Below are positions 27,566 to 36,191 of a stretch of 64,000 bases of DNA, piece after piece; position 1 is the stretch's first letter, and every line of letters starts with the position of its first letter. This DNA is from an uncultured Burkholderiales bacterium. Its GTDB lineage: Bacteria; Pseudomonadota; Gammaproteobacteria; Burkholderiales; Burkholderiaceae_C. The notes under the pieces were generated by a model. It was not told the origin of the DNA. It worked only from the letters and a program-made list of their open reading frames with translations, and searched no databases. The stretch lies in contig CAMFGY010000002.1 in the NCBI GenBank assembly GCA_945952065.1, forward strand, positions 62,001-126,000. The letters are read 5' to 3'. The translations under genes were made by a program, and so were the position numbers.

Positions 27566-28150
27566 ATGAATTTTGAGGGACATCGCGCTGCAACCTTGGT
27601 TGCAGCGCTCGGGCTTCTGCTCGCGCATGACATCTACGCAGCACCACCGTCCACACGAATCGGGGCACCGCGGCTGACACTCGACAACGCGGCCGTCGCG
27701 TCACAGCGCGATACCAACCCCGCACTCAACGGATCCGTCGGCGACTGGCATCCGGCGCCGCCGGACCCCACATTGCAAGCGGCGGCCCATGCCGCCCGGC
27801 AGGACTCAAACCCCGTCCTCAATGGCACGGTGTCTTCCAGGACGCCCTTCAGTCTCGGCGAGAGCCTGTCCATCGGTGCAGCCTGGACCGCATACGAGCA
27901 TTGCCATTGGCGCGAGGCGTTCGAAGGGTTTGTAGCGCACGCCGATGCGGGAGATTTCCACGCCGCACGCATGGCGTTGGCCATGGTCAGGCACGGCGAT
28001 GCGCTCTACGGGCAGACCTTTGAGGTGTCCGGAACCCGACGGATGGCCTGGTTCCACGCCATTGAGCTCGGGCCGGCCAAGCAAGGCCAAGGTGTCCCCG
28101 CGGCTTCGCATACCGCTCTCGATCGCATCCCCGCGGAAGTTCCTCAATAG
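27566..28150 (+). CDS. Exported protein of unknown function
   Basis: This 194-residue protein has a signal peptide (MNFEGHRAATLVAALGLLLAH, cleavage near IYAAPP). A Pro/Asn-rich linker repeats the phrase DSNPVLNG/DTNPALNG, and a helical end contains WREAFEGFVAHADAGDFHAARMAL, suggesting one or two TPR/Sel1-like repeats. The start has a GGAGG site 5 bases upstream. It lies 90 bases before another secreted protein on the same strand. No enzyme motif is seen. Confidence 0.62.
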   Translation: MNFEGHRAATLVAALGLLLAHDIYAAPPSTRIGAPRLTLDNAAVASQRDTNPALNGSVGDWHPAPPDPTLQAAAHAARQDSNPVLNGTVSSRTPFSLGESLSIGAAWTAYEHCHWREAFEGFVAHADAGDFHAARMALAMVRHGDALYGQTFEVSGTRRMAWFHAIELGPAKQGQGVPAASHTALDRIPAEVPQ

Positions 28151-28240
28151 CTGATGCGCACAGTGATTTGCACCCGCGGCAATCGTCTCGCTCACGCGGT
28201 TGCGCCTTCCGCTCGATTCCCAAAAACAATGGAGAACCCC

Positions 28241-29011
28241 ATGCACTTCGTCCGCATCGCAGCCGCTGCAGCCATCATTGCTGCGCTGAACCCCGCTCAC
28301 GCCGGTGTCAGCAAAGCGGTGGACACCACCGGCGTCATTCAGAACTTCGACATCCTCGGCGTCAAACTCGGCATGACCGAAGCCCAGGCGGTGGCCGCCA
28401 TCAAGCAACGTTTCCCAGATGGCACCAAGGAAAGCCGCGGCCGCACCATCAAGCTGAAGCTGTCGGACTACATGTGGCCCAATTCAGTCACACGTGCGCC
28501 AATACGCGCCGGCATCCGCTTCGATCTGTTCCCCGAGCAGAAGAGCAACTACGACTTCGTCAAGATCCTGATCAACGACGGCAAGGTCTGGGCCGTCTGG
28601 CGCGATGACACAACGTCGACCTACGCGTACGAGAAGACCATTGGAGACATGGGCACCAAGTATGCTGGCGCAACTCCGATCAACGACTATTTCGACATCC
28701 TCGTCAATGGGCAACGCAAAGGCGATGGCTCCAAGACCCTCACGGGCTTCGAGCTCTATCAGGGGGCATGCAGCGACAACACCTTGCCATTCGGCCGAGT
28801 CAACCAGGGAGACTCGATGCGCCTTGAGAACGGCTGCAACAAGGTTTTCCGCGTCAACTACGGCGTGATCTCCACCAGCGGTGTGAAGTCCATGGGCAAC
28901 GGAAGCGCCCAACTCGTGGACCTGGACACGGGCCGGGCGTTCTTTGCATCCATGGCGAACGCTGCTGCAAACAGCGCCGCCAAAGAAGCAACCGTGGGCG
29001 CCAAGCTCTAA
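28241..29011 (+). CDS. Exported protein of unknown function
   Basis: This 256-residue protein has a signal peptide (MHFVRIAAAAAIIAALNPAHAG). A domain with FDILGVKLGMTEAQAVAAIK follows, a phrase found in many periplasmic proteins where a short helical repeat precedes a beta domain. Two cysteines (GACSDN and NGCNK) may form a disulfide. ATG 28241 has a GGAGA site at a good distance; ATG 28229 is an alternative. It is probably co-transcribed with the previous secreted protein. Confidence 0.65.
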   Translation: MHFVRIAAAAAIIAALNPAHAGVSKAVDTTGVIQNFDILGVKLGMTEAQAVAAIKQRFPDGTKESRGRTIKLKLSDYMWPNSVTRAPIRAGIRFDLFPEQKSNYDFVKILINDGKVWAVWRDDTTSTYAYEKTIGDMGTKYAGATPINDYFDILVNGQRKGDGSKTLTGFELYQGACSDNTLPFGRVNQGDSMRLENGCNKVFRVNYGVISTSGVKSMGNGSAQLVDLDTGRAFFASMANAAANSAAKEATVGAKL

Positions 29012-29179
29012 AGCAGACGCCCGCATCCATCGTCGCCAAGACCGTTGACGCTTTTCCAGGATCGCCAGGCGTCCTTGCCGTCAAGCCGAAACAGGTCCGT
29101 TGTTACAGCGCGGCGTTCAAGGCGCAGACTCGGGGCGTATGCGCTGAGTCTGGCACCTCGGTCGATGAGGTTGGCGCCG

Positions 29180-30097
29180 TCATTGAGGCTGGGATGCTTG
29201 TCCGGCTGCTCTCGTGGCCGATTCGACGAATTCCCGTCCCTGTTCAGCTAGTGCGGCGAGGCGCCGAACTCGGGGGTCGCCATCAGCGGGCAGAAATCCT
29301 TCAAGCAGGAACATCTTGTTTGGGCCTGTGACGTGTCCGATTTCTTGCTCGAGCGCGGCAGCCTGAGGATGCTCACCAGGCAATGGCTGAACGAGCCCAA
29401 GTTCGACGGCTTTCTGCAGGTGAGGGGAATTCAAAACGCCTGCAATTACGGCATGCAGTGGAGCATCCGATTGCACGACGGCTGACCAGATCTTCCCCAA
29501 CTCATGCGGCGTGGTTTCGGGGCCGTATTCAGGCCGGCTGGTGGAACCAAAGAACCTGTAGCTCACTGCAGCCGGCACGAACCGGGTCGCTTCGGTCAAC
29601 GCACGTTCGTCGTGGCTCGAGGCTGCCAGCACAAGCGCACGTGCTGTTTGAGCGTCCACGTCCTGCTTGACCTGCTTGTCCACCTTGCCTGAGAGGACGA
29701 CCGCGCCGTAGGTGGTCACCGCGCAGATGAGCTCAGAGGCATGCACGTGCGCAAAGAAACCGCTCTCTCTTGCGGTTTCAAGCAGGGGTTTCATCAGACT
29801 CGCTTCGATAACGGGCGATTCCGCCGTCTCGATGCAATCCGAGCCACGCGCCGCCAGCAACCCAAACGCTTCCCCGCTCATGCTTTCGAGCAACGCGGCA
29901 TGACCAGCTTTGCCGAAATCGCGCATCTTCGGCCCCAGCCCAAAAAGGAAATCAGCCATCGGGGCCTTGTCCGTACGAAAGACTTCCAAGGCATCGGCGA
30001 AGGAATTGCCGAGCGCCTTGCCCACAGTATCGGCATCAGAAATTTCCGCGAGCAACTGCTCGGGGACGGTCGGAACGGACAACTTGCTGGATCTCAT
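29180..30097 (-). CDS. Hypothetical protein
   Basis: This protein of about 305 residues is helical and without signal peptide or membrane segments. Typical sequences are KMRDFGKAGHAALLESM and SHDERALTEATRFVPAAVSYRFF (outline). I do not recognise a family. The ATG at 30097 has a TAGTAGG-like site 7 bases upstream; a longer ORF to 30118 exists. A small ORF starts divergently 41 bases away. Confidence 0.55.
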   Translation of the reverse strand: MRSSKLSVPTVPEQLLAEISDADTVGKALGNSFADALEVFRTDKAPMADFLFGLGPKMRDFGKAGHAALLESMSGEAFGLLAARGSDCIETAESPVIEASLMKPLLETARESGFFAHVHASELICAVTTYGAVVLSGKVDKQVKQDVDAQTARALVLAASSHDERALTEATRFVPAAVSYRFFGSTSRPEYGPETTPHELGKIWSAVVQSDAPLHAVIAGVLNSPHLQKAVELGLVQPLPGEHPQAAALEQEIGHVTGPNKMFLLEGFLPADGDPRVRRLAALAEQGREFVESATRAAGQASQPQ

Positions 30098-30138
30098 GGC
30101 GTGGCCTACTAATCTCAATCAACCCTTGGAAACTGTAT

Positions 30139-30300
30139 ATGTCGAACCTGTACACCGATAGCACACAGGAACGATTGACTCTGCGTCAAATCTACCAGCA
30201 AGGGATGCTGTTGCGGTCCAAGCTGACAGCGCTCGAGCGCGAATTGTTCATGCCACGTGGCGGCGCAGCCGACATGGCAGAGGTGGCCTCGCAAAGCTGA
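30139..30300 (+). CDS. Small ORF, 53 residues
   Basis: The frame encodes a hydrophilic helical peptide starting MSNLYTDSTQERLTLRQIY and ending ADMAEVASQS. It has a weak GGAAA site upstream. Its codon use looks natural and it is divergent from the hypothetical gene ending at 30097. It could equally be non-coding leader sequence. Confidence 0.3.
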   Translation: MSNLYTDSTQERLTLRQIYQQGMLLRSKLTALERELFMPRGGAADMAEVASQS

Positions 30301-30368
30301 ACACGGCGACGAGTGGGAGCGCGGTCCTTTGATTTGCCCCGAGGGTCTGGGTGGCAAGGAGACCAGAG

Positions 30369-30473
30369 ATGAGCAGAAGACCCCGCCGCAACCGCTCAGC
30401 GGTATTCAAGGCCAAGGTAGGGCTGGATGCCATTCGCGGCGAAAAGACGCTGGCGCAGACATCGACGGTTGAT
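30369..30473 (+). pseudogene. IS3-family transposase orfA remnant
   Basis: The first 30 codons encode MSRRPRRNRSAVFKAKVGLD and AIRGEKTLAQ, which is the N-terminal start of IS3-family OrfA (RRxxSAxFKAKVALxAlxGEKTLAE). After LAQ the homology stops abruptly. It is an insertion-sequence scar without the rest of the transposase or recognisable ends. Confidence 0.7.
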
Positions 30474-30616
30474 CTTCCAAAATCAAAGTGTCAGCACAAT
30501 CGTGTCGAGGCTATCCCGATAGAGACATCACCCATGGTCTGGCCACGTGATCTCGACCCGATGAGATTGGCCTTGCACAACAGTGACGACAGCGGACCTC
30601 CGCTCAGGAGTAGCAA

Positions 30617-31390
30617 TTGAACTCTGGCCCAGTCCTCTATGTGGGCGATCCTCACGGCTGCCTTAACCATGTCACCCAATACGCGAACGACTTGCATGCG
30701 TCCGCGGTCGTGCTTTTGGGCGACATCCAGCCTCTACGCCCCCTTCACGTCGAGCTCGAAGGCATCTTTGAGCGGGTGTGGTTCATTCATGGCAACCACG
30801 ACACCGACTCGAAGCAAGACTTCGAGCATCTTTGGGACAGCAAGCTGGCCGATCGCAATGTCCACGGGCGTGTCGTCGTACTGCCCGACGGAACCCGCTT
30901 GGCCGGGCTCGGAGGCGTGTTTCGCGAGTCGGTCTATTACCCTGGCGTACGTGATTCAGAGCCGAGGTATCGGAACCGCACTGCACACGCAAGGCTTACG
31001 CCTCGGCAAGTCCGCTGGCGCAACGGACCAGCATTGCGACATTGGTCAAGCATCTACCCAGACGAAATCGACTCCCTCTCGGAGCAGGAAGCGGATGTAC
31101 TGATCACCCATGAAGCGCCTGGTTATCACCCGAACGGATTCAGCATCCTCGACACGCTTGCACAAACGATGGGCGTGAAAGTCTCGGTTCACGGACACCA
31201 TCACGACGCAATCGATTCAAGTAGCGATTGGCAAAGGCAGGGCTTCAAATCTTTTGGCGTTGGCCTGGCTGGCATCACCTCGATCGACCTGGAAGGCAAT
31301 GCACTGGTCGTTGTTCCTGGACGGGATGACAGCTCCCGTAAAGCGCACCGGCAAGGCGCCTACGAAACCCTCAAGGCCTTCCGAGAGTGA
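30617..31390 (+). CDS. Calcineurin-like metallophosphoesterase
   Basis: This 257-residue phosphoesterase contains GDPHG at 10-14, LLGDI, GNHD near 60, THEAPG and HGHHH near 192. These are the metal-binding motifs of the family in order. The start is TTG 30617 with an AGGAG site 6 bases upstream. Substrate is unknown; size and motif spacing suit small protein-phosphatase or nucleotide phosphoesterase types. It is the last gene before the predicted left end of the Tn7-like element. Confidence 0.85.
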   Translation: MNSGPVLYVGDPHGCLNHVTQYANDLHASAVVLLGDIQPLRPLHVELEGIFERVWFIHGNHDTDSKQDFEHLWDSKLADRNVHGRVVVLPDGTRLAGLGGVFRESVYYPGVRDSEPRYRNRTAHARLTPRQVRWRNGPALRHWSSIYPDEIDSLSEQEADVLITHEAPGYHPNGFSILDTLAQTMGVKVSVHGHHHDAIDSSSDWQRQGFKSFGVGLAGITSIDLEGNALVVVPGRDDSSRKAHRQGAYETLKAFRE

Positions 31391-31545
31391 GATGTGTGAT
31401 GTTGCTGGGATCTTCCTGATGTCCTGCACGGCACGCTTGAATCAATGGTGCCGAGGAGTGGCACCGGATTGGGATCGGGGACGTCCCGCGCGCAATGCCC
31501 TACCGCCATCGCATCCATCTTGAGTCAAATGAGCCATGGGAAACT
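31391..31545. other. GC-rich flank left of the predicted transposon end
   Basis: No gene was found. Base composition stays GC-rich up to about 31545 and then turns abruptly AT-rich, which fits an element boundary. Confidence 0.45.
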
Positions 31546-31577
31546 TGTCCAGCAATGCAAAAAAGACCCGCAATTAA

Positions 31578-31740
31578 AATAAAATGCGAATGTCTGATAT
31601 CGCCAGGCCATAAAGCCCCGCATTTAATGCAACTTTATGCAAATATCAGTATTAAATAAAGTCGTTTACTGACAACGCTGCAATACCTTGATTTTCCTGG
31701 GGCGCTTAATGCAAAGATATGGCAAAGTCGTTTCCGCACT
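31578..31740 (+). repeat. Left-end TnsB-site-like repeats
   Basis: Three copies lie at 31578-31597, 31655-31674 and 31724-31740. The second shares AATAAAGTC and ACTGA with Tn7 sites, and copies two and three share the exact 10-mer AAAGTCGTTT. A degenerate fourth copy may abut the TGT at 31546. The same orientation and 66-77 base spacing resemble the spaced sites of the Tn7 left end. Confidence 0.55.
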
Positions 31741-31973
31741 CTCCCCACATATAAAAAATAATCGCAATTTCTGGAAATATAGTTGTTTCCTAGCATTAAG
31801 GCATTTATGGAACCAACACAGAAAATCACACAAAGCAGCCAACAAGGTCAAATCACTTGACAGCCCCTCCGAAGCAGAACTGATTGGCTGCTGCAAAAAT
31901 AACTGATGACAGGTGCAATAATTTGTGCAAGCATGTCGGCACGAACGAACACAACACTTGACGAGCCGAAGCA
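31741..31973. other. AT-rich left-end region without gene
   Basis: The ORFs here lack ribosome-binding sites and coding character. Together with the repeat block this gives about 430 gene-free bases, consistent with a transposon end. Confidence 0.45.
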
Positions 31974-32333
31974 ATGCACCCCGAATCCATCGAAATTCCC
32001 GACGATTTTCCAAGGGAGACGCCAATTGGATCTATTGGCGGCGTCCAGCCCAAAGTTCTGGTTCGACAGATAGATGGGAAATATGCTTCCGGGAGAACAG
32101 AGGAAGAAATTTTCGATAGATTCGACAATTGCCGGGATCTAGTTGATCAACTCCATATCTATTGCCAGCGAAAGTTGAGAGAAAGTCCCGAGTTACCTAT
32201 CGACGCCCTTTTGCCCAAGGTGAGAAACGCTGTCATTGAGAAATCTTGGGATGTGAGTGCCGCAGAACTAGATTGGATCATGTCAAAGCTATCCAATCGC
32301 TTTATAAAAGCTTCTCCAAACCAGAACTTCTAG
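31974..32333 (+). CDS. Small hypothetical protein
   Basis: This 119-residue protein starts MHPESIEIPDDFPRETPIGS. It has a distinctive IGGVQPKVLVRQIDGKYASG and continues EEEIFDRFDNCRDLVDQL. It is acidic, with a helical end. The phrase looks conserved-hypothetical, but I cannot name the family. It is the first cargo gene at the left end, and its lower GC content fits the element. Confidence 0.6.
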   Translation: MHPESIEIPDDFPRETPIGSIGGVQPKVLVRQIDGKYASGRTEEEIFDRFDNCRDLVDQLHIYCQRKLRESPELPIDALLPKVRNAVIEKSWDVSAAELDWIMSKLSNRFIKASPNQNF

Positions 32334-32582
32334 GTCAAAATAATCTTACCCACTAGTTTTTACCAGGTTCAATATTCACCTGCAAACGGAGAGTCATGTA
32401 CCTCCTAACCGGATACACCGCCTACCGAAGTGCCGTGCGGCTTGACTCCACCAAATCGTCGCTGAGCGGACTGCGTCCGAGCGAGGTGCTGGCCATCGAT
32501 ATGCGAGCAGTCGTCGTTTCTGCACCGTCTCTTCATGCGGGTCTACTAAACGGCGGCCATCCGAACACAACAGGATAGAAAC

Positions 32583-32888
32583 ATGACTGCATTCGTTAAT
32601 CAACCCGGTGACGCCTCTGGTGGTCCCGAAACGGGCAACTTGTTGTCAAGCGAACCTGAAAAGCGGGCCATTGAACTGCAGTTGATTGAGCGAATGTTGT
32701 CGCCTTTGCAGTCAATTTCGGCGTGTCGCTTTGGCCGTTTTGTTGCAACTGCCTCTGAAGATTCCGCGTCTGCAAATTTTGCTCGCATGACTGACCCGTC
32801 TACGGATGTGCAGTTAGCAAAGTTTGAACAAGAAGTCACGACGAGCTCAGACTTTGGTCAATTTCGCGGCCGAAGAGAGCGTAACTGA
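32583..32888 (+). CDS. Small hypothetical protein, doubtful
   Basis: This 101-residue ORF starts MTAFVNQPGDASGGPE and is Ser/Ala-rich without recognisable domain. It has an AGGA site 7 bases upstream and an intrinsic terminator 34 bases after the stop, which favours a real transcription unit. Confidence 0.4.
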   Translation: MTAFVNQPGDASGGPETGNLLSSEPEKRAIELQLIERMLSPLQSISACRFGRFVATASEDSASANFARMTDPSTDVQLAKFEQEVTTSSDFGQFRGRRERN

Positions 32889-32921
32889 CGATTTTCAGCT
32901 TGCTGCAAGCACTTGGCATCG

Positions 32922-32952
32922 CACTCCAGCTTCGGTGGAGTGATCTTTTTTA
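32922..32952 (+). terminator. Intrinsic terminator
   Basis: CACTCCA (32922-32928) pairs with TGGAGTG (32936-32942) and is followed by ATCTTTTTT. It closes the unit of the small ORF ending at 32888. Confidence 0.75.
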
Positions 32953-33446
32953 CAGCTTCAGTTCCCCTCCAGACGTGCTTGGTCTGCTCGACGCACAAAC
33001 GAATTCAGCTTGTGCTTTGAGCAAGCGTCCTCCGCAGCCTTGACTCGGCGGGCATAGTGGTTGACGCAGGCGAGGGCCTATGTGCGAGCCCACTTCACGA
33101 CCACAACCTCCACCGCCTACGGAAGCCATTCTGCAGCGTACCAATCGACCAGTGAAGGAATGGATCCATCTGCGTGTAGCTCGGGTCGTTGTCATAGTCC
33201 ACGCCACGAAGCCGCCGAAGATGCCTGCTTCGGCGGTATGAGTCTTGCGGAGCGAGGTTTGAACAGGTCGCAGAACAGCAAAGCACACAATTTGGCCCTT
33301 GCCACTGACCAACCAACACTTGGTGCGCAAGAGGATCGAACGCAGCTTTTACGCTCGTGAGGCCGGATTCACATGATTGATTTCAGCACGCCCTCACGCG
33401 CAAGCGCGTTTAGATGAAAGTTTGCAAGCGCTCACCAACCATTTTT
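32953..33446. other. Gene-free stretch
   Basis: No ORF here shows convincing coding character or a ribosome-binding site. The minus-strand ORFs in this segment are rich in Arg, Trp and Gly and look like chance or decayed sequence. Including the repeat block the gap before the caspase gene is about 670 bases. Confidence 0.4.
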
Positions 33447-33472
33447 CTACAATTCTCTACAATCGGCTACAA
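33447..33472 (+). repeat. Three CTACAA repeats at a 10-base period
   Basis: CTACAA begins at 33447, 33457 and 33467, exactly one helical turn apart. The block lies 150 bases upstream of the caspase-like gene. Phased short repeats like this can be binding sites for a cooperative regulator. Confidence 0.8.
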
Positions 33473-33621
33473 AGAGCTCCGATTGGCTCTCAGTGAAGCT
33501 TGGCCGATTTCTGCGAGCGATTGCTTGGTGCCGAAACCATGAGGCTATGATTGAAAAACCCTAAACGTTAAAGCCCTCTGCACTAAATGTCTGGACGAAT
33601 CTACTGGGCCTCGATAAACCA

Positions 33622-34764
33622 ATGATCAGACGACGTGATGCAGCCATCCTGGCCTTCTTGTTTCTGTGCGGGCTCGCAGCAGCTTGGCAATTTGCGAAGT
33701 GGAATGACGCCCGCGTCAATACGCCAGAGCGCGTCGCTCAGAGACTCGTCAACTTAAGTTTGAAGGACGATCTATGCAAACGGGTAATAGCAGACATCTC
33801 TCGATTCAAAGAAGCTCCGAGGACGTTCCGCAGAACAAGTCTGCAATCCATTGAGAACGAATCAAGAGCTGGTCTACGCTTTCTTCTGAAATCAAAGGGC
33901 GTTCCTGAAGACTTCCCCATTGAATACAAGGGGGAGAAGACCCCTTACATGGCGTGCCTCGACGACATTCAAACCTGGGTGAACATCCCATCCGCGGGGT
34001 CGCAGTCCCTTGCCGACGAGTTAGCAGCTCTAGACATTTCAAACGAGAGTATTCGGGGCAAAACTAGCTCAGCATCTGCTGTTCCCAGTACGGAGCCTGG
34101 TCGCTTGGCGCTGATCATTGGCAACTCTAAATACCGAAATCGGCCGCTACGCAATCCTCAAAACGATGCTGACGACATGTCGACGTTCTTACGGCGCTCC
34201 GGATTTACGGTGATTGATCTCAGGGACGGAAACTTAAAGGACATGCAAGCTGCTATTTCCGATTTCACTGAACAACTTAAGTCTGCCTGGGCAGGCTTTG
34301 TCTATTACTCGGGCCACGGTGTCGAGCATCGTGGCAGGAACTACTTATTGCCTGTCGATGTCCAGATTAACGAAGAGGACGATATTCCAAGACAGGCTCT
34401 GGACGCATCGACACTGGTTGAAAGTGTAAGTAAGGCTGAGCGCAAAGTGAACATCTTTGTGATTGACGCATGTCGGTCAAATTTCATTCCCTCGCGACAG
34501 AGATCGGCATCCCAGGGACTTGCAAAGATGGATGGCTTGAGCGGAACCATCGTCGCATTCTCTACTGCGCCCGGGAAAGAGGCCGAAGATGGCAATGGCA
34601 GAAACAGCCCCTATACCAAGAGCCTACTGCAAGCTATGGCCGTACCGGGCAGGAAAATCGAAGATGTATTCAAAGACGCGGCGCGCAAGGTTGAGATTGA
34701 AACGGCAGGCCGACAGATTCCTTGGTATAACAGCAGCCTCCTTGTAGATTGGTCCATTCACTAG
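33622..34764 (+). CDS. Membrane-anchored caspase-like (C14) peptidase
   Basis: This 380-residue protein has an N-terminal membrane anchor (about 8-24), a linker domain, and a caspase fold from about residue 160. The fold shows RLALIIGNSKY, FVYYSGHG with catalytic H232, and IFVIDACRS with catalytic C284. Prokaryotic caspase homologues act in signalling, toxin and defence systems. The catalytic domain probably faces the cytoplasm or periplasm depending on anchor orientation (MIRRRD start suggests N-in, domain outside). A four-helix membrane protein follows 19 bases later and is a likely partner. Confidence 0.85.
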   Translation: MIRRRDAAILAFLFLCGLAAAWQFAKWNDARVNTPERVAQRLVNLSLKDDLCKRVIADISRFKEAPRTFRRTSLQSIENESRAGLRFLLKSKGVPEDFPIEYKGEKTPYMACLDDIQTWVNIPSAGSQSLADELAALDISNESIRGKTSSASAVPSTEPGRLALIIGNSKYRNRPLRNPQNDADDMSTFLRRSGFTVIDLRDGNLKDMQAAISDFTEQLKSAWAGFVYYSGHGVEHRGRNYLLPVDVQINEEDDIPRQALDASTLVESVSKAERKVNIFVIDACRSNFIPSRQRSASQGLAKMDGLSGTIVAFSTAPGKEAEDGNGRNSPYTKSLLQAMAVPGRKIEDVFKDAARKVEIETAGRQIPWYNSSLLVDWSIH

Positions 34765-34783
34765 GCGAACAGCCCGGATCGCG

Positions 34784-35188
34784 ATGTCATTCAATATAAA
34801 TCCGCCCGATTGGCTGCGCTGGATTCTTTTGCCTGTTGCTTCTATCGGGACCTATGTTGTGGCCAACTTCTTGGTGGGTATCGTTGGTTCTCTTCTGGAC
34901 TTTCTCAGTAGGTCACCATGGGGGTCGAACTTCTCCACTCATGTCGTCGCCCCTGGGATTGCTGGCTACTTGGCCATTGCAGTCATCGATTCCGTCGCAC
35001 CTGCTGGCCGCGCTAGTGCTGCCCTGGCTGTAGCAGGGTGTTGGATGTTTGCGTTCGGTGCCGCAACATTCTTTGCGTTTCTGAATCCTAGCTGGGCAAC
35101 TTTCTTGCCGATCATCTTCTCAGTCGTTGGTTTAGTTAACGGGCTGATGGGAGTGAACGACAGCAATAGACAACTCGTACCTTTGTGA
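34784..35188 (+). CDS. Small membrane protein, partner of the caspase-like peptidase
   Basis: This 134-residue protein has four predicted membrane helices (about 13-33, 54-70, 80-100, 104-122) and short polar loops. It begins 19 bases after the caspase-like gene on the same strand, so it is probably co-expressed. No family was recognised. A role as pore, substrate or anchor for the peptidase is only inference. Confidence 0.6.
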   Translation: MSFNINPPDWLRWILLPVASIGTYVVANFLVGIVGSLLDFLSRSPWGSNFSTHVVAPGIAGYLAIAVIDSVAPAGRASAALAVAGCWMFAFGAATFFAFLNPSWATFLPIIFSVVGLVNGLMGVNDSNRQLVPL

Positions 35189-35394
35189 TGACGACAATCC
35201 ACCCAAGGATGCCACTTACCAGCCCTTGGGTGTCACATGACGGAGGTTCGAACCTAGGCTAATGCTTGCCCGTGCGTAGCTTTAAGCAAGCCATCCTCAC
35301 CGCCATCGCCTAGCTTAGGTCAGCGCCAACGACATCGGCAGCCGCTCAGTGCCGCGAATAGCGTCCAAACAAACAAAGCCCGACAGTCGTCCAG

Positions 35395-36168
35395 CTATTT
35401 GGCGCCCATGTGGGACGGGGTGGCGTCAGCACCAGTCTTAAAAATGGCATTCGGCAGCTTACATTTGGCCCATTCATTAAGACCTGAGACTGATGAATGG
35501 TTCTCCTGGTGCAGTGCTGCGCGAATTTTCTTTTTGGTCCTGCGGGTGGCATATAGCCCAGAGTTGTCCAGTGCGATGCCGCCTACGACAATTCGTCCGT
35601 TTTGAGCTGACTGGATTTTTGTCTTTCGTTCATTTACCTTGAATCCGCCGCCTTCCACGACCTGCCGGACCAAGGTCTGGATCTTTCCCCCGACCGAGTA
35701 ATCGTCGTAGCTGAAGACAAGGTCGTCTGCATATCGGGTGTACACGGCATCAATTTTCAGCCTCTTCAATGCACTGACGATTGCGCGGTCAAAGGGAAGG
35801 AACGCGATATTCGAAATCACAGGGCTGGTCGGCAAGCCTTGCCGAAGTCGGCCATCGATGAAGCACCAATCAATCACATTGATAGCAAGTACGTCCTCAA
35901 CGTGCCGAGTCGTTACGCTTTCGAAAAAGTTCTCAAGATCCATCGAAAGGGTGTAGCAACGGCCAATGTGTTGCAGAGCCATCAGCGCACAGTTCCGGTT
36001 TTTTTGAAATGCGTAACCGACGCCCGCATCATTGCGGCGCTCATGAATCTCATGGAGTTCTGGCAAAAGGCGACGCAACTCAATCCGGTCACTCTCCGAC
36101 GCGATATATATCTCTCGGAATTTTCCCCGTCCCTTTGGAATTCGAACAATTCGAAAGCTGATAGTCAT
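35395..36168 (-). CDS. Retron-type reverse transcriptase
   Basis: This is a compact RT of 257 residues. In order it shows the fingers start IPKGRGKFREIYIAS (10-24), GVGYAFQKNRN...ALQHIG (49-69), the catalytic aspartate in LSMDLENFFESV (74-85), QGLPTSPVISN (110-120), TRYADDLVFS with YADD at 146-149, FKVNERKTKI (176-185), and IVVGGIALDNSG (193-204) where retron RTs have VTG. The first two features and the short length favour a retron over a group II intron RT: no maturase or endonuclease domain is present. The start at 36168 leaves the upstream structured RNA outside the gene. No usual retron effector lies on the same strand. Confidence 0.82.
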   Translation of the reverse strand: MTISFRIVRIPKGRGKFREIYIASESDRIELRRLLPELHEIHERRNDAGVGYAFQKNRNCALMALQHIGRCYTLSMDLENFFESVTTRHVEDVLAINVIDWCFIDGRLRQGLPTSPVISNIAFLPFDRAIVSALKRLKIDAVYTRYADDLVFSYDDYSVGGKIQTLVRQVVEGGGFKVNERKTKIQSAQNGRIVVGGIALDNSGLYATRRTKKKIRAALHQENHSSVSGLNEWAKCKLPNAIFKTGADATPSHMGAK

Positions 36169-36191
36169 TGGTTGAGTAAGAGGTGCAGGTC

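Noticed and set aside
31666-32025. 119-residue minus-strand ORF at the left transposon end
   Set aside because: It is Cys-rich, has no ribosome-binding site and lies in the AT-rich repeat region.
32950-33330. 126-residue minus-strand ORF before the caspase gene
   Set aside because: It is Arg/Gly-rich with chance-like composition and no start signals.
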